Source: Candidatus Thiosymbion sp. (GTDB lineage Bacteria; Pseudomonadota; Gammaproteobacteria; Chromatiales; Chromatiaceae). Taken from it: DNA of 64,000 nt. Positions 26,747 through 35,770 of this stretch are shown piece after piece. The stretch's first letter is position 1. Every line of letters starts with the position of its first letter. A model generated the notes under the pieces. The model saw nothing but the letters and a program-made list of their open reading frames with translations, did not search any database and was not told the DNA's origin. The stretch covers positions 122,089-186,088 of the forward strand of contig JAHDND010000011.1 in assembly GCA_018435665.1 (NCBI GenBank). Direction: 5' to 3'. A program made the translations under genes and the position numbers.

Positions 26747-28345
26747 TTGCATCCCCTTGAACTTCTCGCCGCCCTGGTGGACTCGGCGGCCTGGCCCTGG
26801 CTGCGGGCGGGGCTGCATGGCGCCTTTTTCCTCGTCGCCTTTTACCTGCTCAAGCGGATGCATGACTTGCGCCAGGCGACGGAGCCCCGGCGTCAGGGGC
26901 CGCCACGCCGCGCCCTGCTCCTGCCGGCCCTGGGGTTGGGCCTGCTCTTCGCCCTCCTCCTCGGCTACCAGGCGAGCTGGCAACTGGCGGGGCTCTTCCG
27001 CCCCCCGTTCCTGGCCTTCATGCAGACCTATGACCGACGGCAGTTCAACCCCGCCCATGGCATCCAGCGCGGGCGCATCCTCGACCGGCGCGGCGAGGTC
27101 CTGGCCTACAGCGAGGAGGCGGAGGGCAAGGTCCGGCGCCGCTATCCCCATGGCCCCGCCTTCGCCCACACCATCGGCTATAGCCACCCCCGTTTCGGCG
27201 CCGCCGGGGTGGAGGCGGCGGCCAGCCAGCACCTCAACGGCGCCAACCCGGAGCGCCTGGAGTCCTGGGGGGAACTGGGCCGGCAACTGCTGACCCAGGG
27301 CAAGCGGCCCCGGGGCCAGGACCTGGTCCTGACCCTGGACCTGGAACTGCAACTGGCCGCCCTGCAAGGGCTGGGCAACCGCCGCGGCGCCGTGGTGCTG
27401 CTGCGGCCGGCGGACGGCGCCATTTTGGCCCTGGCGAGCACCCCGACGTTTGACCCCAGCGCGATCTCCGCCACCCTGTTCGCCGGCCGGCCGGCGGATT
27501 CCCCCCTCCTCAACCGCGCCACCCAGGGGTTGTATCCGCCGGGCTCCACCTTCAAGATCGCCCTGGCCGCGGAGGCCCTGGAACAGGGTTTCACCGGTAC
27601 CCTCCACTGTCCGGCGGAGGGTTTCACCACCTCCCCCCGCTACCCCCTGATCCGCGACCATGACTATTACAGCGCCCGCCGCGCCGGCCGCGCCTGGGCC
27701 GGCCATGGCAACCTCGACCTGAGCACGGCCTTCAGCGAGTCCTCCAATGTCTTCTTCGCCCAGCTCGGGGTGCGGTACGGCCACGCGGCCTTTCGCGCCA
27801 ATCTGGAACGACTGCTCTTCGGTCAGCCCGTTCGGCTCTACCCCGGCATGGATCGCACCGGGTCGATCAATACCAGCCGGGTGCCACGCATCGCCGACAA
27901 GGATCAGTATGGCCTGGCCCAGGCCGCCATCGGTCAGGGGGTGGTGACCGCCTCCCCGGCCCATCTGGCCTTGATCACGGCCGCCGTGGCCCGGCAGGGT
28001 GTCGCCATGCAGCCGCGCCTGATCGCCACCGAGCCACCCGCCACCCTGGGGCCCCTCATGTCGGAGGCCACCGCCAAACGCCTGAGCAAGATGATGCGCC
28101 GGGTAGTGACCGAGGGGACCGGCAAGACCATCAACAGCGACAAGCTGGCCATCGCCGGCAAGACCGGCACCGCGGAGAACGCCCAGGGGCCGTCCCATGG
28201 CTGGTTCGTCGGCTTCGCCCCGGCGGAGCGGCCGACCCTGGCGGTGGCGGTCCTGGTGGAACAGGGCGGCTATGGCGCCACCAGCGCCGCCCCCATCGCC
28301 CGTGACCTGCTGCTGCGGGCCCAGGAGCTGGGGTTACTGGAATGA
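26747..28345 (+). CDS. Penicillin-binding protein (class B-like transpeptidase)
   Basis: A 532-residue transpeptidase that would crosslink peptidoglycan in the periplasm. Two N-terminal hydrophobic stretches (residues about 20-36 and 52-75) precede a short dimerisation region with RGRILDRRGEVLA, the class B start motif. The active-site motifs are complete: Ser267-x-x-Lys270 in PGSTFK, SESSNVF (SxN), and AGKTGTAE (KTG). It lacks the long N-terminal domain of typical PBP2/PBP3 and looks closer to the short PbpA type paired with a SEDS protein. The only candidate starts are TTG 26747 and GTG 26777, since TGA is in frame at 26735. The SEDS gene follows 100 bases on. Confidence 0.88.
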   Translation: MHPLELLAALVDSAAWPWLRAGLHGAFFLVAFYLLKRMHDLRQATEPRRQGPPRRALLLPALGLGLLFALLLGYQASWQLAGLFRPPFLAFMQTYDRRQFNPAHGIQRGRILDRRGEVLAYSEEAEGKVRRRYPHGPAFAHTIGYSHPRFGAAGVEAAASQHLNGANPERLESWGELGRQLLTQGKRPRGQDLVLTLDLELQLAALQGLGNRRGAVVLLRPADGAILALASTPTFDPSAISATLFAGRPADSPLLNRATQGLYPPGSTFKIALAAEALEQGFTGTLHCPAEGFTTSPRYPLIRDHDYYSARRAGRAWAGHGNLDLSTAFSESSNVFFAQLGVRYGHAAFRANLERLLFGQPVRLYPGMDRTGSINTSRVPRIADKDQYGLAQAAIGQGVVTASPAHLALITAAVARQGVAMQPRLIATEPPATLGPLMSEATAKRLSKMMRRVVTEGTGKTINSDKLAIAGKTGTAENAQGPSHGWFVGFAPAERPTLAVAVLVEQGGYGATSAAPIARDLLLRAQELGLLE

Positions 28346-28445
28346 AGGATTACTGGCATAGCGACGACTGCCCCTCGGCAGCGGTGTCTCCACCTGGGAC
28401 CCGGTCCCGGGGCCCACAGCCTTCAGAACGCCTGGGGTCGCTGAG

Positions 28446-29882
28446 ATGATAACCCACGCACCTTGGGAGGCCCGGCGGCCGGAGCGGGAACTGCTGCTGA
28501 TCTGCTTCGGAGGCATCGGCCTGGGGGTCCTCCTGGTCCTGGCCTCCCTGCATGTGGCGGAAAAGCCCCTGGGCCTGACCCAGCTCCTGCCCTTTCTGGC
28601 CTATGGCCTGTGCCTGGTGGGACTGCACCTGGCCCTGGTCCTGGGCGGTTCCCGGGGCGATCAACTCTTGGTGGTGGCACTGGCCTTTCTGGTTGGCTTT
28701 GGTCTGCTGGCGCGGGCGCGCCTGGGGGCCTTCGCGGACGGCGATGTGGCGGGTCTGGGGGACCTGGCCAGCCTGGCGGACTATGCCTTCATCGGTGGGT
28801 TTGCCCTGCTCATCGCCTCTGCCCTGGGTCTCGGCGGCGGGCGATATCGCACCCTTGGCACCGGTCACTGGATCTGGGTCTGGGCCGGGGTCTCGATCCT
28901 GCTGGTCCTGGTTCTACTGGTCACCGGCCAGCGCTTCCGCGGCGCGGTCTTCGGGGCGGGTCTCCTCACCCCCACCGAACTGCTCAAGCTCAGCTTCGTC
29001 CTTTTCAGCGCCGCCTATATCGACCGTAAGGCCAAGGCCCTGAGCCTCTGGTCCTTTCACGGCCTGCTACCGCCCTGGCGGCCCCTGCTCCCCCTGGCCG
29101 GAGTCGGCGCGGTCCTGCTGATCATGCTGCTGATCCAGCGCGACCTGGGCATGGTGCTGTTGCTCGGCCTGACCCTACCCACCCTCCTGGTCCTGGGCAC
29201 CGGCCGCTGGGGCTATGCCGGTTATGGCCTGGCCCTGGCCGGCCTTCTCGGCTGGCTGCTGCTGGAGGTCTTCGAGCACGGGGAGCGGCGCATCCAGGCC
29301 TGGCTTAGCCCCTTCCAGGACCCCACCGGCGCCAGTTGGCAGGTACTGCAAGGGCTCTCGGGCATGTACGCGGGCGGGCTCTGGGGCGATGGCTTCGGCT
29401 CCGGCAATCCCGAGTACACCCCCATCGCCGAATCGGACTTCATCTACGCCATCATTGGCGAGGAACTGGGCTTTGTCGGCACCGCCTTGGTGCTGGCCTT
29501 TTTTCTGATCCTCGTCCTGCGCGGGCTGCAGATCGCCGTGCGCGCCCGTTCCCCCTTCGGCCTGCTGCTAGCCACCGGGCTGACCATCATCCTGGCCGCC
29601 CAGGTGGTGCTCAATGTCGGTGGCGTAACCAGCTTTCTTCCCCTCACCGGCATCACCCTACCCTTTATCAGTCAGGGGGGTAGCAGTCTGGTGACGGCCT
29701 TTGCCCTCCTCGGTCTGTTGTTGGCCATATCCGACGGGGAGCCCCCACGAAAGACCGGCGGTAAGCGCGAGGCCGGGAGCCGGAAGAAAAGCCGGGACCC
29801 GGAATCAGCCCCGGGAGCCGAGGTTCCTGCCCGAGCCGGGAAAGCCCGAAATTCCAGGGCGATGCGCAACGAACCCCACTAG
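28446..29882 (+). CDS. SEDS-family peptidoglycan polymerase (RodA/FtsW-like)
   Basis: A 478-residue polytopic protein of the FtsW/RodA/SpoVE group, which polymerises lipid II into glycan strands together with a class B PBP. About ten to twelve hydrophobic helices are visible. Family features are LTPTELLKLSFVLFSAAY, the IQRDLGMVLLL loop, SPFQDPTGASWQ, YTPIAESDFIYAIIGEELGF with the catalytic region, and the C-terminal PLTGITLPFISQGGSS. A basic, probably disordered tail of about 50 residues follows the last helix. The upstream PBP gene is on the same strand, so the two probably work as a dedicated pair, separate from the main mrd and division clusters, which are not in this window. Confidence 0.88.
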   Translation: MITHAPWEARRPERELLLICFGGIGLGVLLVLASLHVAEKPLGLTQLLPFLAYGLCLVGLHLALVLGGSRGDQLLVVALAFLVGFGLLARARLGAFADGDVAGLGDLASLADYAFIGGFALLIASALGLGGGRYRTLGTGHWIWVWAGVSILLVLVLLVTGQRFRGAVFGAGLLTPTELLKLSFVLFSAAYIDRKAKALSLWSFHGLLPPWRPLLPLAGVGAVLLIMLLIQRDLGMVLLLGLTLPTLLVLGTGRWGYAGYGLALAGLLGWLLLEVFEHGERRIQAWLSPFQDPTGASWQVLQGLSGMYAGGLWGDGFGSGNPEYTPIAESDFIYAIIGEELGFVGTALVLAFFLILVLRGLQIAVRARSPFGLLLATGLTIILAAQVVLNVGGVTSFLPLTGITLPFISQGGSSLVTAFALLGLLLAISDGEPPRKTGGKREAGSRKKSRDPESAPGAEVPARAGKARNSRAMRNEPH

Positions 29883-29944
29883 GTTAGGCCGCCTTCACGC
29901 ATCACGCCTGCTCCAGGCTCGACAATGAAAGCACGGGCCAAACT

Positions 29945-30186
29945 TTAGGCGCCATCTTCCTTGAGAACGACCATCACGCCTCTCCGCTCCAGGTGACGAT
30001 CGACGGCCATGGACAGGTTGAACAACATCCGCTCTCGACCGAGCGTTTCCCGGAGGGCGAGCATTGGACCATGCCGAGGGCCTCGGAATTGAGGCCCCCC
30101 AGCCAGAGCAGGACGCCACGCTGGCGCGGACGTTCCTCGCCCTCGGTAAGCATCTACAGCGTCTGGCCGCGGTGACTGATGCGGTA
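29945..30186 (-). pseudogene. Decayed C-terminal STAS end of a SulP anion transporter
   Basis: Read on the minus strand with one nonsense codon and two single-base losses, the region gives MLTEGEERPRQRGVLLWLGG, then LNSEALGMVQ, then LRETLGRERMLFNLSMAVDR and a stop at 29945. This order is the usual ending of SulP-family sulfate/bicarbonate transporters (LWLaaLNpevl, splGetLGrerMffN). A TAG at 30152-30154 stands where CAG would be expected. Only about 80 codons remain; the membrane part is gone. It lies directly after the HlyD-like gene, five bases from its stop. Confidence 0.6.
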
Positions 30187-30190
30187 ACGC

Positions 30191-31420
30191 TCAATGCCCG
30201 CCAAAGACCAGGGTCTGCAAGGGCAGCAACAAGGCCTGGATGCGCAGGATCAAAGCATGCACCAAGCCGACCGCATCGACGAGATGCAGTCCGAGGCTGC
30301 GCCAAAAGCCAGTTTCGGGGTCCTGGAGTGCCTCGTGATTGCTGGTGTAGAGGTTGGCGATGCAGTTGCCGCCCAAGGGCAGGTCGGCGAGCTGACCCGG
30401 GAAGAGCGGCTCCATGATCACCGTTATGGTTCCAGGGCGCCCCATCTGCTGGAGATCCACCAGGGTATCGGTCGATTTCACCTGGCCGGAGGCGACGACT
30501 GGCTGGACCCCGCTCACCACCATCGGGACGATCTGCCAGGGCTTGGCGATGCAAGTGACCTCACCGATCATGCCCGCCTTGATCACCTGGGCCTCGATCT
30601 GGCCGAAGCCCGCCATGAGGCTCGTGGTCGGGCGCTCCGGCACCAGGATGCCAGCCGGCCTGAGCATTGGGTTGACGATGTCGCCGGGGCGCAGCGCGAA
30701 CTGCTGCAACATCCCGTCGGTGCCGGCCACCACCAGGGTCTTGCGCAGAGCGACCTCGGCCTCTTTGAGCGCCGCCTCGGCGCTGGCCTTCTCGGCCGGG
30801 AGCTCGAGCTCAATCTTCGTGACGATGACCTCGCGGCTAGCCAAGGCCGCGTCGAGGGCGCCCTGCTGGGCATCGACCTGCACCTGCACGCGCTCGACAT
30901 CGCGCTCCGCGATCGAGCCCGGGCTGCGTTTCTGCACCTCCGCGCGCGCCGCCAGTTCGTCAATGGCCTGTTGCAGGCCCCCGCGCGCCTGGACCACCCT
31001 GCCCTCGGCCTCCTTGAGCTGGGACTGGGCCACCACCATGTCGGCCTCGATCTCGGCGATCTTGCGCTTGGCCGTTTCCACCGCCGCCTCCTGCTGGGTG
31101 CTGTCGAGCCGGAACAGGGGCTGCCCTTCGCTCACCTGTTGATTGATCTCAACAAAGGTCTCGGCGACCCGGCCGTTGGTCTCCGGCAGGATGGTAACGG
31201 TGCGGAACACCGAGGATGCGGACTTGGTCGAGGGGTGGAAGTAGAAGACCGTCGTGATCAGGCTCAGGGTCAGGATCAGGCACAGGGTGATCCCCCAGCG
31301 CAGCTCGTACCAGACGGTGAAGAGGTTGATCTCGATTCCGACCCGCTTGCCCTGCGCGAAACGGCGGTACAGAAAGTCCGGCAGGATGGTCAACATCGAG
31401 CAGAGGAACAGCTCCAACAT
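30191..31420 (-). CDS. HlyD-family membrane fusion protein (YibH-like)
   Basis: A 409-residue periplasmic adaptor anchored by one N-terminal helix (about residues 43-62, LCLILTLSLITTVFYF) after a basic cytoplasmic start. It has a barrel-sandwich lipoyl half motif (ETNGRVAETFVEINQQVSEG), a long coiled-coil hairpin (about 110-215, KRKIAEIEADMVVAQSQLKE onward), the second lipoyl half (GTDGMLQQFALRPGDIV), and a beta-barrel C-terminal domain. In Escherichia coli, YibH sits with a DUF3302 protein, the same pairing as here (3-base gap), though no inner-membrane pump is adjacent. Substrate unknown. The C-terminus includes a hydrophobic segment (ALILRIQALLLPLQTLVF). Confidence 0.85.
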   Translation of the reverse strand: MLELFLCSMLTILPDFLYRRFAQGKRVGIEINLFTVWYELRWGITLCLILTLSLITTVFYFHPSTKSASSVFRTVTILPETNGRVAETFVEINQQVSEGQPLFRLDSTQQEAAVETAKRKIAEIEADMVVAQSQLKEAEGRVVQARGGLQQAIDELAARAEVQKRSPGSIAERDVERVQVQVDAQQGALDAALASREVIVTKIELELPAEKASAEAALKEAEVALRKTLVVAGTDGMLQQFALRPGDIVNPMLRPAGILVPERPTTSLMAGFGQIEAQVIKAGMIGEVTCIAKPWQIVPMVVSGVQPVVASGQVKSTDTLVDLQQMGRPGTITVIMEPLFPGQLADLPLGGNCIANLYTSNHEALQDPETGFWRSLGLHLVDAVGLVHALILRIQALLLPLQTLVFGGH

Positions 31421-31423
31421 GGC

Positions 31424-31867
31424 TTAGGCCCCCTGTTGCTGCGGCTGATCGGCGTTCGGTCGCGGCGACTTCCGAGCCAGCGGCGCCTCGGTCATGGACT
31501 GGGTTGCGGGAGCATCGGGCGCTAGCCCTACCGCAATCCGCTCGAGCGAACTGGCGATGGACGTCAGGGGGGTCGTGAAGTCCGGTAGCGGAATCAGGGC
31601 CAACAGCAGCCCGGCGATCCAGAACAGGTGGTTGTGGGTGAAGAGTGCGATCAGCGCCAGCACCGCGACGATCTCCATCTGCACCTTCTGGCCACGATGG
31701 GCCATGTGCTCCGGCAGGGCGTGGAGCTTGAAGTAGAAGACCCCGATGCCGATCACCGCGAGCACCACGAAGATGGCCGTGACCGTGAATAGAACGTCGG
31801 TCTCCCCCGGGGCCGTGACGAAGAAGGGCAAGGGGTTCGTTGCGGCCGGGTGTAGCGATTCCGCCAT
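31424..31867 (-). CDS. DUF3302-like small inner-membrane protein (YibI-like)
   Basis: About 147 residues with two to three membrane helices: FTVTAIFVVLAVIGIGVFYF, VQMEIVAVLALIALF and HLFWIAGLLLALIPL. The LHALPEHMAHRGQK loop between the first two helices resembles the LHDIPYLIAKKR-type loop of DUF3302 proteins. The C-terminal 45 residues are polar and probably disordered. ATG at 31867 has AGGAG eight bases upstream; the frame open to 31966 lacks such a site. It precedes the HlyD-like gene with a 3-base gap, matching the yibH/yibI pairing, and the two probably form one complex. Function unknown. Confidence 0.65.
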   Translation of the reverse strand: MAESLHPAATNPLPFFVTAPGETDVLFTVTAIFVVLAVIGIGVFYFKLHALPEHMAHRGQKVQMEIVAVLALIALFTHNHLFWIAGLLLALIPLPDFTTPLTSIASSLERIAVGLAPDAPATQSMTEAPLARKSPRPNADQPQQQGA

Positions 31868-32105
31868 CTGCGAATCTCCTGGTTGATGATTATGCGATTG
31901 GGAGAACATAGTCTCTTGGTAAACGGGACCGTCCACAAGCTGAACTAACCCCCTGGCACGCCGCACCTGTTTGAGTTGTCTCTATCGCTGACCCTGCCAC
32001 TCGACCTGTCTCCCACCCCAGAGGCCACGCCTCAGCGGTCTCCTGGCAGCGGAGGGGCCAAATGAGCGATCATGACCACCCTTCCCCCTTCTGATGAGAC
32101 GGACT

Positions 32106-32273
32106 ATGCACATCGCGACAGGTACGGGCCTGTTTTTACTCTTTGCGATCTTTGTCATCTTCCCCCTGGCGGACCGCTTCTGCGGCAGCGCCAGTTGCTG
32201 GTTGATGGTCTTCGTTGGCTCTCTGACGATCTTTCTTTTTATCTACGCCTATCTGTATGCCATACCGGCCTGA
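32106..32273 (+). CDS. Putative 55-residue membrane protein
   Basis: An ATG at 32106 opens a short frame giving MHIATGTGLFLLFAIFVIFP, a small polar loop with two cysteines (DRFCGSASC), and a second helix (WLMVFVGSLTIFLFIYAYL). Two clear helices separated by a tight loop, with the stop at 32271, suggest a real small protein rather than chance; the ribosome site is weak (gagacgg). It lies in a 500-base space between the divergently placed DUF3302 gene and the convergent DUF2950 gene, opposite in strand to both. Family and role unknown. Confidence 0.5.
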   Translation: MHIATGTGLFLLFAIFVIFPLADRFCGSASCWLMVFVGSLTIFLFIYAYLYAIPA

Positions 32274-32373
32274 TGCCGATCACTTTACAGATCGCATTTC
32301 GGTTTAAGGCGGCGATGGGGAGGGTCGGGAAACTGAAAATTGAGGTCCGATGGCTAATAAGGTCGTCGCCAGC

Positions 32374-33471
32374 TCAATCCACGGCCGGTTGCCAGCCCTG
32401 GCCGGGATCATAGGCCTCGATGGCCGCGGCCTGGGCGGCCGTGTCCTCCCCGAGATCCCGCTCATAGACCAGGCCCCGCTGGTTGACCTGGAAGGTCATG
32501 ATGCCGGACTCGCCATAACTTGCCGGCCAGGCAAGCAAGCCGAAGCCACCGGTCAGGCGATCCCCCTCGAGGTAGCTCCGGGCGCCGCCGGGGGCCTGAT
32601 CGCCCTGGGCGGTGAGGACCTTGTAGAAGTAGCCATGGAAGGGGCGGGGTTCCTCGCGGATGGGCCGGATGTCGTAGCCCATGGCGGCAGCCTCGGCTAC
32701 GGCCGGCCCCATGGGGCTTTGGGGTTCCCCCGGCTGGGATGGCCAATAGAGACCATCACGCTGGCCAGGGCTGCTGAGGAGGAAGCGCGCGTAGGCGGGT
32801 ACCCCTAGCCCTTGAGGATCGGTGGCGGCGTACTCCCGCTGGGCCTCGACCATGGCCCGCAGGGTGACGAGGGTGAAGAGCTCGTTGCGACCGATGCGCC
32901 GATTCAGCATCTCATTCACGCCGGCGGCGGTATCGAAATACCAGCCCCGCTCATCCTTGGAGAGGGGGATGGGGAAGGGCCAGTCCTCGGGACCGATGAC
33001 CAGCCAGGCGCTGTCGGGGGTCTCGTCCTCGATCTGGGCGGAGAGCCGGGCGTTCTCGACGAACCAGCGGCGATCAGCGGCATCCGCCACCGGATCGCCA
33101 GAAACCAGATCCACCAGGTCCGGACCCAGAACGTCAAGGAGGGCTTCCTTGCCCTCGGCCGCGGCGGCCTCGATCAGGGCCAGGGCCACGGCGTCGGGGG
33201 TGGCGAATCGTCGGGCCTGGGTTTGGGCCTCCGCCACATCGTGAGCATGGGAAGCATCGGGTACATCAGGTGCATCAGGCGCCTCAGCCGGCGGCGGGGC
33301 ATCCTTCCGTGCGTCACCCTGGCCATGAACCGGGATTGGCGCTGGTCCGTCCCCCTGGGGAGCAGCGGCCTGCACCTGCTCCCCTGCCCCCAGTACCAAG
33401 GCCGGCACCCAGCCCAGGATGAGAAAGACGGTAAGGCTGATCAACAGGTTGCGGAGCGGGATCTTAATCAT
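32374..33471 (-). CDS. DUF2950 exported protein
   Basis: A 365-residue protein with a signal peptide (residues 1-29, LLISLTVFLILGWVPALVLG), a Pro/Ala/Asp-rich linker (about 35-85), and a DUF2950 domain. Family features include FATPDAVALALIEAA, RRWFVENARLS, the ERGWYFDTAAGVNEML helix, NELFTLVTLRAMVEAQREYA, and the C-terminal PRPFHGYFYKVLTAQG and ESGIMTFQVNQRGLVYERDLG. The family is common beside DUF3300 genes, as here (125 bases downstream of one on the same strand). An envelope or periplasmic role is likely but no activity is established. Confidence 0.88.
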   Translation of the reverse strand: MIKIPLRNLLISLTVFLILGWVPALVLGAGEQVQAAAPQGDGPAPIPVHGQGDARKDAPPPAEAPDAPDVPDASHAHDVAEAQTQARRFATPDAVALALIEAAAAEGKEALLDVLGPDLVDLVSGDPVADAADRRWFVENARLSAQIEDETPDSAWLVIGPEDWPFPIPLSKDERGWYFDTAAGVNEMLNRRIGRNELFTLVTLRAMVEAQREYAATDPQGLGVPAYARFLLSSPGQRDGLYWPSQPGEPQSPMGPAVAEAAAMGYDIRPIREEPRPFHGYFYKVLTAQGDQAPGGARSYLEGDRLTGGFGLLAWPASYGESGIMTFQVNQRGLVYERDLGEDTAAQAAAIEAYDPGQGWQPAVD

Positions 33472-33595
33472 GGTATCGGTCTCGCGCTGAGCGGAACGGG
33501 TTGCGCTGGGGATAGCGGAGTTGAGCTTAAGTTTTGAGCTTGAGCTTCAGTTATATCTTGAACGGGAGTGACAAAGCAGCTCGAGGACATTCGCT

Positions 33596-35278
33596 TCAGC
33601 GTCCCCGGCCGCCGCCCGCCCGGCCACCGCCTCCGGCGGCGCGCCCACCCCCGGCCCGGCTGGCCGCGCCGCGATTGCTCGCCGCGCGTTCGATCTTGGG
33701 CCGGTCCGCGTTGAAGGCCCCTTGTCCCCCCGCCCTGGAACCTCCTTCCGACCGCGCGGCCCGGGTGACCCCGCTCTCGGTCCTGGGGGCGGAGCGCGCC
33801 TGGCTGGCACCCCGGGCTGGTCGCTCGGCGCCAGCCTCCACCGGGCGGCGCTTGGCCTTGGCGGCATCGACCTTGGGCTGAGCCGCAGCGGCGGTACCTT
33901 TCTTGCCCGTGGCCTTGGCGGCGCGGTCCTTGACACCGGCACCTTCCGGGCTCCGCGCGGGTTTGCCCTCCCCCGGAGCCGGACGATCCCGGCCTGCAAC
34001 CCCCGCCGCAGCGGCTCGGGTCTCAGTCCCGGCCGGGCGCGGGCGGGTTTCCGTCACCGCCGGGCGTGGCTGGGGTGTCGCTAGCTTACCCCCCGCCACC
34101 CCCTCCGCCCGTGGGCCACCCTGATCATGGCGTGTGCGCGACAGGTCCCCGCCTTGCAGCCGGCCACGAGCCTCTTCCCGGCTGAGCGCGGCCTCCGGCT
34201 GGCGGCCACCAAAGCGCGCGGCGGTGGTCTGGTCACGGTAGGCCACGCCTCCCCGCCGCGTGGGGTTGTGTTCCCAGCGCGTGACCTGGTTGTCGATATT
34301 GCCGCGATTGAGGTTGGCCTGGTTGATGTTGCCCTGATTGATATTGGTATCCCCGACATGAATCCGGTTACGGTCGATGTCGATGCTGCGGTCGACATTG
34401 ATATTGGTCGGACTGCGCCAGCCCTGGTTGTTCCAATAGGCTGGCTTGCTCCAGTAGGATCGGCCACCCCAATAGCCGGGGCCGCCCCAATAAATGTGGT
34501 CATCGTGATCGTCCCAGAGGATGGCCGCGGTGAGGAGTCCGCCGACGAGGGCCCCGGCCCCAAAGCCGATCAGGCCCTCGTTGTAGTCGGTGGCGGGCGC
34601 GGTGGAGACGGTCGCCGGCTGGGTGGCGGGATAGACGACCGTGGTGGCGGGCTGAGTGGCCGCGTAACTGGCCGCCGCATCGGAATAGACGGCGGGATAG
34701 TAGGTGGCGGGCGGGGAACTCTGACCATAGACCTTGGCGGGGTTGTAGCTCGGCACATAGACCGTCTCCGCCGCGGCCGGCTGGATGACGATGGTGTCCC
34801 CAGCCTTTTCCACCCGCAACTTGTCATTGCTCTTGAGATTGCCCGCCAACTCCGCCTCCCGGCGCAACTTCTGGATGGCCGTCGTCAGGTCCGGTAACTG
34901 GGCGAGCACGGCATCACCCAGGTCCTGGGTCCAGTCCAGGTTTTCGCTCATGAAACCCAGCACGGCGGGAAACTGCACCAGGACCTTGACGCTCTCATCC
35001 CAGGGTTCCCCCTGCACGGCCTGATTCAGGGCCTCTCCGGTGAGGTCCTGGTGATCCCGGGCCCAGCGATCGGCCTGGACCACGTCCAGGGGATAGGTCG
35101 CGGCCATGAGGATCTGGGTCAGCAGGGCGTCGGGATAGAGGGCGATGGGGGCGACCAGTTGCTCGATCTGATCCATGGGCAAGGTGGCCTTGGGAGGATC
35201 CGCCGCCTGGGCCGGGGCGGCAAGCCCCATGGCCATGCCCAGTAGCCAAAGGGTCAACCAACGCAAGGGGATGGTCAT
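33596..35278 (-). CDS. DUF3300 exported protein with long basic tail
   Basis: A 560-residue exported protein. After a signal peptide (1-25, ending APAQA) the DUF3300 domain occupies about residues 35-230: QIEQLVAPIALYPDALLTQI, YPLDVVQADRWARDHQDL and ETVYVPSYNPAKVYGQ are diagnostic. A glycine-rich hydrophobic hairpin (LIGFGAGALVGGLLTAAI) and a WGGPGYWGGRSYW tract follow, then an Asn/Ile-rich stretch. The last roughly 220 residues are a low-complexity Arg/Ala/Gly/Pro tail, probably disordered and positively charged. Function unknown; it precedes the DUF2950 gene, the common pairing. Confidence 0.88.
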   Translation of the reverse strand: MTIPLRWLTLWLLGMAMGLAAPAQAADPPKATLPMDQIEQLVAPIALYPDALLTQILMAATYPLDVVQADRWARDHQDLTGEALNQAVQGEPWDESVKVLVQFPAVLGFMSENLDWTQDLGDAVLAQLPDLTTAIQKLRREAELAGNLKSNDKLRVEKAGDTIVIQPAAAETVYVPSYNPAKVYGQSSPPATYYPAVYSDAAASYAATQPATTVVYPATQPATVSTAPATDYNEGLIGFGAGALVGGLLTAAILWDDHDDHIYWGGPGYWGGRSYWSKPAYWNNQGWRSPTNINVDRSIDIDRNRIHVGDTNINQGNINQANLNRGNIDNQVTRWEHNPTRRGGVAYRDQTTAARFGGRQPEAALSREEARGRLQGGDLSRTRHDQGGPRAEGVAGGKLATPQPRPAVTETRPRPAGTETRAAAAGVAGRDRPAPGEGKPARSPEGAGVKDRAAKATGKKGTAAAAQPKVDAAKAKRRPVEAGAERPARGASQARSAPRTESGVTRAARSEGGSRAGGQGAFNADRPKIERAASNRGAASRAGGGRAAGGGGRAGGGRGR

Positions 35279-35770
35279 CGGTGTCCTCCAGGGAGTGGGT
35301 AAGTGGATCTCGCGGCGGGATGCCTCCGCCCCACGGCGAGAGAATGCTCCTCCTCAGGGGTGGGGCTCTCGAAGCGACTTGGGAAGGAGTATAGCCAAAC
35401 CCCACCCCTAAACAAGGAAGCACGGAGGAGAAACGGCTGGCGGGTCAGAGCCGGATTTCGCCTGGCGCCCAGGAGACCCATAGCGCCCGGCTGCATGGAG
35501 GGGCCGGGCACTTGTCGTCATGGCACCTCGATCGTCGGATTCTCCGGATCGTGCTCCCCAGCCATGCCAGAAACTGAAATGCGTCGACTATGGCAACTCC
35601 GGGTTGGGTGAAGCGAGGTTGGAATACTATGATTCACCGATGCGGGTTGCCCGTGGGCGCCGCAAGCGAATCGCGCCGCGAGAATTGCCAGGAGTGCAAT
35701 TCCCGCTGGTAGCTAAAGAACAGGGACTGTCAACCATCGACCGGGATCGGGTCTGAAAGAGGAACAAGTC
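35279..35770. other. Intergenic region, nothing recognised
   Basis: About 490 bases between the divergent DUF3300 and DUF262 genes. Short plus-strand frames at 35303-35611 and 35520-35756 code for nothing recognisable and lack ribosome sites. A GAGG about nine bases before 35771 serves the DUF262 gene. Promoters for both neighbours are expected here but I see no strong match. Confidence 0.5.

Noticed and set aside
29895..30554. 219-codon minus frame near the SulP remnant
   Set aside because: It overlaps the HlyD gene in another frame; only the frame-shifted tail segments match SulP.
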